The notes beneath the pieces are model-generated. The model made no database searches. It was given only the letters and a program-made list of their open reading frames with translations, and was not told the origin of the DNA. 5,023 nt of DNA from Rhodospirillaceae bacterium (GTDB lineage: Bacteria > Pseudomonadota > Alphaproteobacteria > UBA8366 > GCA-2717185): the NCBI GenBank assembly GCA_018660965.1, contig JABJJH010000283.1:1-5023 (forward strand), given 5' to 3'. Positions 1 to 4,141 of the stretch are shown here, one piece after another (the stretch's first letter is position 1; every line of letters starts with the position of its first letter). The translations under genes and the position numbers were made by a program.

Positions 1-78
1 CAGCGCGTTGCAGACGGTCGGCGTGTCCAGCGCGCGCAAGGCGGCGAGTTCGGATTCGTTCAGGATGTCGTCGCTCAT
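1..78 (-). CDS. RraA-like family protein (N-terminal 26 codons only)
   Basis: The reverse complement from position 78 to the left edge reads as an open frame of 26 codons beginning MSDDILNESELAAL and ending LDTPTVCNAL. The segment L-x-x-LDTPTVCNAL resembles the start of the RraA/HMG-aldolase-like fold family (often annotated as RraA family protein, 4-hydroxy-4-methyl-2-oxoglutarate aldolase or demethylmenaquinone methyltransferase-like), in which a helix with a 'hDTptv.dAL' pattern opens the domain. Members are cytoplasmic and include metal-dependent aldolases and decarboxylases as well as the RNase E regulator RraA; which activity applies cannot be told from this fragment. The ATG at 78-76 is chosen because the domain starts about 14 residues later. 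Upstream, GGGGACA (minus strand) is a weak Shine-Dalgarno. The gene is divergent from argG. The catalytic part lies outside the window. Confidence 0.62.
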   Translation of the reverse strand, partial: MSDDILNESELAALRALDTPTVCNAL

Positions 79-96
79 GGTCGGTGTCCCCGTTTG

Positions 97-113
97 GTGA
101 ATGGCGTATTCAC
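97..113. promoter_or_regulatory. Perfect 6-bp inverted repeat, operator-like, upstream of the RraA-like gene
   Basis: GTGAAT at 97-102 and ATTCAC at 108-113 form a perfect inverted repeat around a 5-bp spacer. It lies between the proposed minus-strand promoter (118-145) and the RraA-like start codon at 78, where a repressor dimer site would be expected. No regulator is encoded nearby, and a 6-bp dyad can occur by chance, so this is only a candidate. Confidence 0.3.
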
Positions 114-117
114 AGGG

Positions 118-145
118 ACTGTAATCCGTGCGCGGCGAAATTCAA
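118..145 (-). promoter_or_regulatory. Candidate sigma-70 promoter for the RraA-like gene
   Basis: On the minus strand TTGAAT (145-140) is followed after 16 nt by TACAGT (123-118), giving 4 to 5 matches to each sigma-70 hexamer. It points towards the RraA-like start codon 40 bp downstream. The match is moderate and not backed by conservation. Confidence 0.33.
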
Positions 146-155
146 GGACGCGGCG

Positions 156-184
156 CTTGCAGGGCGAATTTCCGGCCCTATACT
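156..184 (+). promoter_or_regulatory. Probable sigma-70 promoter of argG
   Basis: The -10 hexamer TATACT at 179-184 matches the consensus at 5 of 6 positions. A TTG-containing -35 (CTTGCA at 156-161, or TTGCAG at 157-162) lies 16-17 nt upstream. Transcription would start near 191, leaving a leader of about 70 nt before the argG start at 263. It is the best-looking promoter in the divergent intergenic region. Confidence 0.55.
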
Positions 185-193
185 GCGCCGCCG

Positions 194-210
194 TCCGGTC
201 GGGGACCGGA
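194..210 (+). promoter_or_regulatory. argG: Stem-loop at the 5' end of the argG leader
   Basis: TCCGGTC (194-200) pairs perfectly with GACCGGA (204-210) around a GGG loop. With a start site near 191, this 7-bp GC-rich hairpin would sit at the extreme 5' end of the argG mRNA. There is no run of T after it (TTTGTGG), so a terminator is unlikely; a 5' stabilising hairpin or protein-binding element is more plausible. A second small hairpin follows at 226-239: GCGGC and GCCGC around an AGGA loop. Confidence 0.4.
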
Positions 211-262
211 TTTGTGGTACAGAACGCGGCAGGAGCCGCTTAAGAATTTATAAGGTGACGCC

Positions 263-1486
263 ATGTCAAAGTCAGCGAAGTCAGGACCCGTTAAAAAAGT
301 AGTGCTGGCCTATTCGGGCGGTCTCGACACCTCGGTGATCCTGCGCTGGTTGCAGGATGAATATAACTGCGAAGTGGTGACCTTCACCGCTGACCTCGGT
401 CAGGGCGAAGAGCTGGAGCCCGCCCGCGCCAAGGCGGAAATGATGGGCATCAAGGAAATCTACGTCGAGGATTTGCGCGAGGAATTCGTGCGCGATTACG
501 TGTTTCCGATGTTTCGCGCCAACACCGTCTACGAAGGCGTCTATCTTCTGGGCACCTCCATCGCGCGGCCCCTGATCGCCAAACGCCAGATCGAAATCGC
601 CAAGGCCACCGGCGCGGATGCGGTTTCCCACGGCGCGACCGGCAAGGGCAACGACCAGGTCCGCTTCGAATTGGGGTACTACGCCCTGAACCCGAACATC
701 ACGGTGATCGCTCCGTGGCGGGAATGGGATTTGAACAGCCGGACCCGGTTGATCGAATACGCCGAAAGTCACCAAATCCCCGTGCCCAAGGACAAGCGCG
801 GCGAAGCGCCGTTTTCGGTGGATGCGAATCTGCTGCATATCTCGGCGGAAGGCAAAGTGCTGGAAGACCCCGCCGACGAAGCGCCGGAATACATCTATTC
901 GCGCACGGTCCGGCCGGAAGACGCGCCGGACAAGCCCACCTATATCGACGTCGCTTTCGAAAAGGGCGATGCGGTCGCCATCGACGGCGACCCGTTGAGC
1001 CCGGCTTCCCTGCTGACCCGGTTGAACGAGGTCGCGGGCGCGAACGGGATTGGCCGGCTGGATCTGGTCGAAAACCGTTTCGTCGGCATGAAGTCGCGCG
1101 GCGTATACGAAACGCCGGGCGGCACCGTGTTGCTGGCGGCGCACCGGGGGATTGAGTCGATCACGCTTGACCGCGAAGCGATGCATCTGAAGGACGAATT
1201 GATGCCGCGCTACGCCAAGCTGATCTACAACGGCTTCTGGTTTTCACCCGAACGCGAAATGCTGCAGGCGCTCATCGACAAAAGCCAGGAACGGGTGAAC
1301 GGTTCGGTCCGGCTCAAACTGTACAAGGGCGGCGTCAGCGTCGTCGGGCGCACCTCACCCGACAGCCTGTACTCGATGGAGCACGTCACCTTCGAAGCGG
1401 ATACCGTCTACGACCAACGCGACGCCGAAGGCTTCATAAAACTCAACGCCCTCAGGCTCCGCCTGGCGCGGATGCGGGAGGATTAA
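263..1486 (+). CDS. argG: Argininosuccinate synthase
   Basis: This cytoplasmic enzyme joins citrulline and aspartate, using ATP that is split to AMP and pyrophosphate, to form argininosuccinate, the penultimate step of arginine synthesis. The 407-residue protein has the usual length for the shorter ArgG class. The N-type ATP pyrophosphatase P-loop AYSGGLDTS is at residues 16-24. The family signature GATGKGNDQVRFE is at 124-136, and the conserved YLLGTSIARP (94-103) and APFSVDANLLHIS (182-194) are both present. All expected motifs look intact. The ATG at 263 is preceded by AAGGTG at 252-257 with a 5-nt gap, a good Shine-Dalgarno, and leaves a short lysine-rich N-terminal tail before the first beta strand. 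The gene is divergent from the RraA-like gene and followed after 42 bp by a DUF3253-like gene. A 12-bp palindrome, AGGATTAATCCT (1479-1490), spans the stop codon. No clear terminator follows, so readthrough into the next genes is possible. Confidence 0.97.
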   Translation: MSKSAKSGPVKKVVLAYSGGLDTSVILRWLQDEYNCEVVTFTADLGQGEELEPARAKAEMMGIKEIYVEDLREEFVRDYVFPMFRANTVYEGVYLLGTSIARPLIAKRQIEIAKATGADAVSHGATGKGNDQVRFELGYYALNPNITVIAPWREWDLNSRTRLIEYAESHQIPVPKDKRGEAPFSVDANLLHISAEGKVLEDPADEAPEYIYSRTVRPEDAPDKPTYIDVAFEKGDAVAIDGDPLSPASLLTRLNEVAGANGIGRLDLVENRFVGMKSRGVYETPGGTVLLAAHRGIESITLDREAMHLKDELMPRYAKLIYNGFWFSPEREMLQALIDKSQERVNGSVRLKLYKGGVSVVGRTSPDSLYSMEHVTFEADTVYDQRDAEGFIKLNALRLRLARMRED

Positions 1487-1513
1487 TCCTGTCTGGGCGC
1501 GCGGGGAAGGCCG

Positions 1514-1528
1514 TGCTACAAGCCGCGA
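1514..1528 (+). promoter_or_regulatory. Candidate extended -10 promoter giving a leaderless mRNA
   Basis: TGC-TACAAG (1514-1522) resembles an extended -10 element (TGn then 4 of 6 matches to TATAAT). Its predicted start site, 6-7 nt downstream, falls on or beside the A of the ATG at 1529. No Shine-Dalgarno is found at normal distance from that ATG; the nearest purine run, GGGGAAGG (1503-1510), is about 18 nt away. Leaderless genes are common in alphaproteobacteria. No good -35 is seen. Confidence 0.3.
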
Positions 1529-1825
1529 ATGAGTGACGATAAAGAAAAGCGCATCGATCCGGTCGCGACCGCGATTCTGGATCAATTGGCGGCGGCGGGG
1601 CTGGATAAATCCTTGTCGCCAATGGACGTGGCCAAAGCCTATGCGGAAACGCGCCGCAAGCCCTCCGACACGCCGGAGCTGTGGCGTCGTTACTTGATGG
1701 CGGTCAAGCAGCAGTCGTTGGCGTTGGCGCGGGCGGGCAAAATCGAGATCACCCGCAAGGGCGAGCCCGTCGATCTAAGCGATTTCAAGGGCGTCGTCCG
1801 GCTGCGGCTGCCGCGCGAGGCGTAA
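1529..1825 (+). CDS. DUF3253-like small protein
   Basis: A 98-residue cytoplasmic protein without a signal peptide or membrane segment. The pattern fits the DUF3253 family of unknown function: an N-terminal helix (about 12-24, VATAILDQLAAAG), a 'lSPMDVAKAYAE' helix (29-40), a W-R-R-Y-L-M-A-V helix (52-59), then AGKIEITRKGEPVDLSDFKG (69-88) and a terminal strand VVRLRLP. This helix-helix-helix-hairpin layout suggests a small winged-helix-like fold, which is inference. No catalytic residues can be named. The ATG at 1529 is chosen because the domain begins soon after it; a Shine-Dalgarno is lacking, and an extended -10 lies directly upstream, so translation may be leaderless. The gene follows argG by 42 bp and is 9 bp ahead of the MFS transporter. 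That spacing suggests co-expression with the transporter, but gives no direct clue to function. Confidence 0.8.
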   Translation: MSDDKEKRIDPVATAILDQLAAAGLDKSLSPMDVAKAYAETRRKPSDTPELWRRYLMAVKQQSLALARAGKIEITRKGEPVDLSDFKGVVRLRLPREA

Positions 1826-1834
1826 GGTCTAGCG

Positions 1835-3001
1835 ATGTCCATGCCCGCGTGGCTGCGATTGGCCATCGGCGGCGCGGCCACGTTGTTGCTTGGCATGGGG
1901 TTGGGGCGGTTTTCCTACACGCCCCTGCTGCCCGCGATTATCCAGGATGGCGCCTTGAGCGCGGCGGAAGCGGGCTATGTCGGCGCGTTCAACCTCGGCG
2001 GTTATTTGGTCGGCGCCTTGGTCACCCCGGTTTTGCGACGGCGATACGCGGACGCGCCGCTTCTTCGGGGTTGCCTGTTGGTCTCTCTGGCGTGCTTGAT
2101 TTGCAGCATCTTTCCCCTGGGCTTTGTATGGCTGGCGTGGTGGCGTTTTCTGGTCGGCGTCGCCGTCGCGGTCATGATGATAAACAGTCTCAGTCTGGTC
2201 GCGGTCGCCGCGCCGCCGGGCGTCCTGGGCAAGGCGACGGGCGTTGTTTTCACCGGCGTCGGAATCGGCATTCTGTTTTCGGGCGCCGTCGTGCCCTGGT
2301 TGTTGGGATTTAGTCTGACGGCGGCCTGGGCGGGGCTCGCCGCGATTGGTATGGTGAGCGCGCTTGTCGCTTGGTGGGGGTGGGGGCCCGCTTCCCGTGA
2401 AGGGGCGCCGGCAGCCGCCTATCGCCGTCCCGTGGTGAACGGCGGCGTGGTCCGGTTGGTTGCTGCGCACGGGATGTATTCCATCGGTTTGGTGCCGCAT
2501 TCCATTTACTGGGTCGATTACATCGCGCGCGGGCTCGACCAGGGCGTCGCCGCCGGGGGGGCGCAATGGGTCTTGGTCGGGGTCGGCGCGGTGGGCGGCA
2601 CGTATCTGGCCGGATGGCTGGCCGACCGGATCGGCTTTGGCGTTGCGCTTGTGCTGGTGTTCGCGGTTCTGGCCTTCGGGGTCGCTTTGCCCGTCATTGT
2701 GGCCACGCCCGCGGCGCTGGTCGCGTCGTCGCTTATCTTCGGCGCCCAGCCGGCGTTGTCGACGGTCATCGCGGGCCGCGCCCGTCAGGTGGTCGGCCCG
2801 CGCGACATGCCCCATGTCTGGCGCTGGATGGTCCTGGCGGTCGGGCTGGGGCAGACCGTGGCGGGGTATGGCCTGGTTACGTTGTTCAACGTGACCGGCA
2901 GTTATACGCCGGTTTTCCTGATCGGCGGCGCGGCGATGGCCGCCGGGGCGTTGCTGTCGTTGCCGTATTGGGACCGTAATCCGGGTTCCAGCGCGGCGTG
3001 A
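1835..3001 (+). CDS. YbfB/YjiJ-family MFS transporter
   Basis: A 388-residue inner-membrane protein with about 12 hydrophobic helices (roughly 5-27, 45-66, 74-97, 99-119, 131-155, 160-183, 206-225, 241-262, 267-289, 290-312, 329-350, 357-377). A short polar cytoplasmic loop (about 184-203) separates the two halves. The opening LLLGMGLGRFSYTPLLPAII (17-36) is characteristic of the YbfB/YjiJ (MFS_4) branch of the major facilitator superfamily. Motif-A-like loops occur after helix 2 (TPVLRRRYADAP, 64-75) and after helix 8 (GWLADRIGFG, 260-269). The substrate of this branch is not known to me and the sequence does not reveal it. The ATG at 1835 is preceded by AAGG (1824-1827), 7 nt away and overlapping the TAA of the DUF3253-like gene, so translational coupling is likely. 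A second ATG at 1841 is possible but less well spaced. The stop codon sits in a small hairpin (GTGAC/GTCAC, 2998-3011). Confidence 0.9.
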   Translation: MSMPAWLRLAIGGAATLLLGMGLGRFSYTPLLPAIIQDGALSAAEAGYVGAFNLGGYLVGALVTPVLRRRYADAPLLRGCLLVSLACLICSIFPLGFVWLAWWRFLVGVAVAVMMINSLSLVAVAAPPGVLGKATGVVFTGVGIGILFSGAVVPWLLGFSLTAAWAGLAAIGMVSALVAWWGWGPASREGAPAAAYRRPVVNGGVVRLVAAHGMYSIGLVPHSIYWVDYIARGLDQGVAAGGAQWVLVGVGAVGGTYLAGWLADRIGFGVALVLVFAVLAFGVALPVIVATPAALVASSLIFGAQPALSTVIAGRARQVVGPRDMPHVWRWMVLAVGLGQTVAGYGLVTLFNVTGSYTPVFLIGGAAMAAGALLSLPYWDRNPGSSAA

Positions 3002-3030
3002 CGGGGGTCACTGTGTCGCCGTGATCAAAC

Positions 3031-3063
3031 GCTTATAAACATGAGCAACGCCATGGTTTGGCG
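3031..3063 (+). promoter_or_regulatory. Promoter -10 and conserved leader element of the first EF-hand-like gene
   Basis: TATAAA at 3034-3039 is a good -10; the region 17 nt upstream (CTGTGT, 3011-3016) is a poor -35. Just downstream, AACGCC-A-TGGTTTGGCG (3047-3063) recurs almost unchanged at 3543-3559 upstream of the second EF-hand gene. Within it CGCCA (3049-3053) and TGGCG (3059-3063) form a 5-bp inverted repeat around TGGTT, at or just after the expected start site. The conservation between the two copies supports a promoter-plus-leader unit. Confidence 0.45.
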
Positions 3064-3101
3064 ACTTGAAAATTTGGACACGATCACAGGAGTATAGGGT
3101 C

Positions 3102-3410
3102 ATGTTGAAACGACACGTATATTTATCGACGCTCGCCGCTGTTGGGATGACGTTCTTTGTTTCGGGCGCGTCCGCGCAGACGGTGTCACAGACTGTTTAC
3201 AGCGCTCCGCTGTTGACGACCCAAGGTTCGAGCCAGGCGTTTCAAGGCCAGCGATGGAGTGGGTTTTCATCGCAAAATCAGGGAGTTCCGGTCTCCGGCG
3301 TTGATTCGAGCGCGACCGTTCAAGCTGAAGGGCGGCTCGACGCCAAGGATGGCGACATGGCTGTGAAGGATGAAGCCATGGCCGTGCGCGAGGCGGCTCC
3401 GCAAGGGTAA
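3102..3410 (+). CDS. Small exported protein, truncated and degenerate paralogue of the downstream EF-hand protein
   Basis: A 102-residue protein beginning with a Sec signal peptide (MLKR, then a hydrophobic core to about residue 20), with a cleavage site ASA|Q after residue 25. It should be periplasmic or secreted. The mature N-terminus (VYSAP at 32-36, QG at 41-42, FQG at 47-49, RW-x-GF at 51-55) matches its neighbour at 16 of 24 positions. The segments that form EF-hands 1 and 2 there are degraded. The first loop is reduced to DSSATVQ (68-74). The second, DAKDGDMAVKDE (80-91), keeps its length but has K at position 3, G at 5 and D at 6, so calcium binding is unlikely. A TAA ends the frame before EF-hands 3 and 4. 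The ATG at 3102 is chosen over an upstream in-frame TTG (3066) because AGGAG (3088-3092) is 9 nt before it and the paralogue starts identically. It may be a pseudogene fragment or a retained short protein. Confidence 0.7.
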   Translation: MLKRHVYLSTLAAVGMTFFVSGASAQTVSQTVYSAPLLTTQGSSQAFQGQRWSGFSSQNQGVPVSGVDSSATVQAEGRLDAKDGDMAVKDEAMAVREAAPQG

Positions 3411-3422
3411 ACGCTGCAATAA

Positions 3423-3452
3423 TCCAGGCAGGAAGCGCGCTTCCTGCCTGGA
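3423..3452. repeat. Perfect 30-nt palindrome, possible transcript-end hairpin
   Basis: The 15-nt left arm, TCCAGGCAGGAAGCG, is followed directly by its exact reverse complement. As RNA it would fold to a 13-bp stem with a CGCG loop, 12 nt after the stop of the first EF-hand-like gene. No T-run follows (CGCGAGCGG), so it is not a textbook intrinsic terminator, though it could protect or define a 3' end. Its left arm is clearly derived from the coding sequence of the duplicated gene. Confidence 0.75.
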
Positions 3453-3499
3453 CGCGAGCGGTAAAGCCGAGATTCGCGCGTAAAGCGCAAAAGAACGAT

Positions 3500-3524
3500 G
3501 AAGGTCGCTGAAAAGCGGCCTTTC
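3500..3524 (+). terminator. GAAA-capped hairpin before the second EF-hand gene, weak terminator candidate
   Basis: AAGGTCGCT (3501-3509) pairs with AGCGGCCTT (3514-3522), with one G-U wobble, around a GAAA tetraloop of the GNRA type. It is followed by only a short T-rich stretch (TTTCAG). It lies between the two EF-hand genes and overlaps the possible -35 of the second, so it may end transcripts from the first. The T tract is too short for confidence. Confidence 0.3.
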
Positions 3525-3559
3525 AGTGCTTATATAGTAGAGAACGCCGTGGTTTGGCG
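3508..3559 (+). promoter_or_regulatory. Promoter and conserved leader of the intact EF-hand gene
   Basis: CTGAAA (3508-3513) and TATATA (3531-3536) are spaced by 17 nt; TATAGT at 3533-3538 is an alternative -10 with 5 of 6 matches. Downstream, AACGCC-G-TGGTTTGGCG (3543-3559) repeats the leader element found before the first copy. The -35 falls within decayed coding sequence of copy 1, whereas the -10 and leader are duplicated. Confidence 0.45.
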
Positions 3560-3597
3560 GATTGAGTCTCGGACACCATCAAATGGAGTGCACGATC

Positions 3598-4113
3598 ATG
3601 TTGAAACGATTTGCAATGCAATCGGCGCTCGTCGCCGCCAGCCTGTTCGTATTGATGCCGGCAGCGGTCGCGCAGGGGTCAGGCCCCGTTTATAGCGCCC
3701 CCATGATGACCAACCAGGGCATGGGACAAGTGTTCCAGGGGCGCCGCTGGGAAGGATTTGGGCGCCATATGGGAACGCCCGCCATCATCGATCAAAACGG
3801 CGATGGCGTTGTTCAACCGGACGAAGCCGCCGCTAGGTCTGAAGGACGGTTCGGCGCCTATGACGCCGATGATGACGGCATGGTGGTGAAGGATGAATTC
3901 ATGGCCGTGCGGATGCGCGGCGGGCCCAGAGGCCAACTGCCAAAATATTCCACGCAGGAAGCGAAATTTGCCGGCATGGACGCGAACAAGGACGGCAAGG
4001 TGAGCAAAGCTGAATTCATCACCGCCGGAGAACGTCAGTACATGAAAAGCGACAGCAACGGCGACGGCAAGGTGACCGTTTGGGAATATCGCGCGGCGCG
4101 CGGCGTCAAATAG
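3598..4113 (+). CDS. Exported EF-hand calcium-binding protein with four EF-hands
   Basis: A 171-residue protein predicted to be exported by Sec: MLKR, a hydrophobic core (about 8-23) and a cleavage site AVA|Q after residue 25. The mature N-terminus carries VYSAP (31-35), FQG (46-48) and RW-x-GF (50-54). Four 12-residue EF-hand loops follow, each with D at 1, D or N at 3, D at 5, G at 6 and E at 12: DQNGDGVVQPDE (65-76), DADDDGMVVKDE (89-100), DANKDGKVSKAE (128-139) and DSNGDGKVTVWE (152-163). All main calcium ligands are present, so calcium binding in the periplasm is a strong inference; the physiological role (sensor, buffer or structural) is unknown. The ATG at 3598 is preferred over an in-frame TTG at 3562 because GGAG (3585-3588) lies 9 nt before it and the signal peptide then starts normally. 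It lies downstream of its degenerate copy and is convergent with folD. Confidence 0.88.
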   Translation: MLKRFAMQSALVAASLFVLMPAAVAQGSGPVYSAPMMTNQGMGQVFQGRRWEGFGRHMGTPAIIDQNGDGVVQPDEAAARSEGRFGAYDADDDGMVVKDEFMAVRMRGGPRGQLPKYSTQEAKFAGMDANKDGKVSKAEFITAGERQYMKSDSNGDGKVTVWEYRAARGVK

Positions 4114-4135
4114 GCCCCTTGGGGACTCACGCCGC
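4100..4135. terminator. Nested inverted repeats between convergent genes, weak bidirectional terminator candidate
   Basis: GCGGCGT (4100-4106) pairs with ACGCCGC (4129-4135), enclosing an inner CCCC-TT-GGGG (4115-4124). It spans the end of the EF-hand gene and most of the 28-bp gap to the folD stop. There is no T-run on either strand, so efficient intrinsic termination is doubtful. Confidence 0.28.
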
Positions 4136-4141
4136 CGTCGT

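Larger units (their letters stand above)
3411..3524 (+). pseudogene. Decayed 3' half of the first EF-hand gene copy
   Basis: The interval after the TAA at 3408-3410 is colinear with the second half of the intact gene. In the original frame a second TAA (3420-3422) is followed by codons for S-R-Q-E-A (3423-3437), matching S-T-Q-E-A of copy 2 at 14 of 15 bases. A 2-nt deletion then shifts frame. After it come TGGACGCGA (3449-3457, equal to 3977-3985), AAAGCCGAG (3463-3471, against AAAGCTGAA), AGAACG (3492-3497) and TGAAAAGCG (3509-3517, equal to 4043-4051). The third EF loop has lost about five codons. No coding capacity remains. Confidence 0.7.
3031..4113 (+). repeat. Tandem duplication of a promoter-plus-EF-hand-gene unit, first copy decayed
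   Basis: Copy 1 runs from about 3031 to 3527 and copy 2 from about 3528 to 4113. Both begin with GCTTATA, with starts 497 bp apart; the ATG codons are 496 bp apart. Colinear matches run along both: AACGCC-R-TGGTTTGGCG in the leader, GGACAC, GGAG ribosome sites each 9 nt before ATG, the ATGTTGAAACGA start, and the codons for VYSAP, FQG and RW-x-GF. They continue with GTGAAGGATGAA, ATGGCCGTGC and, beyond the stop of copy 1, TCCA-n-GCAGGAAGCG, TGGACGCGA and TGAAAAGCG. The copies are diverged, so the duplication is not recent. Confidence 0.8.

Noticed and set aside
84..302. 72-codon plus-strand frame across the argG leader, tested as a leader peptide
   Set aside because: It overlaps the argG start, starts upstream of the predicted promoter, has no ribosome site and no run of arginine codons that would suggest attenuation.
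281..1186. Long open frame on the minus strand inside argG
   Set aside because: It lies entirely antisense to a clearly conserved argG; its composition (rich in R, G, A, D) is typical of high-GC shadow frames and no family is recognisable.
1479..1490. Palindrome AGGATTAATCCT over the argG stop codon as a terminator
   Set aside because: The stem has no room for a loop, is A/T-centred and lacks a following T-run; probably chance.
1829..2815. 328-codon open frame on the minus strand under the MFS gene
   Set aside because: It is antisense to a well-supported membrane transporter; the translation is a low-complexity R/G/Q/D-rich string, as expected from the complement of hydrophobic codons.
3066..3101. 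Upstream TTG starts extending both EF-hand proteins by 12 residues (3066 and 3562)
   Set aside because: Both extensions would bury the signal peptide; each ATG (3102, 3598) has a GGAG site 9 nt upstream, and the paired copies agree on the ATG start.
3411..3600. Direct or inverted repeats considered as an insertion sequence scar or CRISPR remnant
   Set aside because: The repeats are explained by gene duplication; there are no spaced identical repeats, transposase remnants or target-site duplications.
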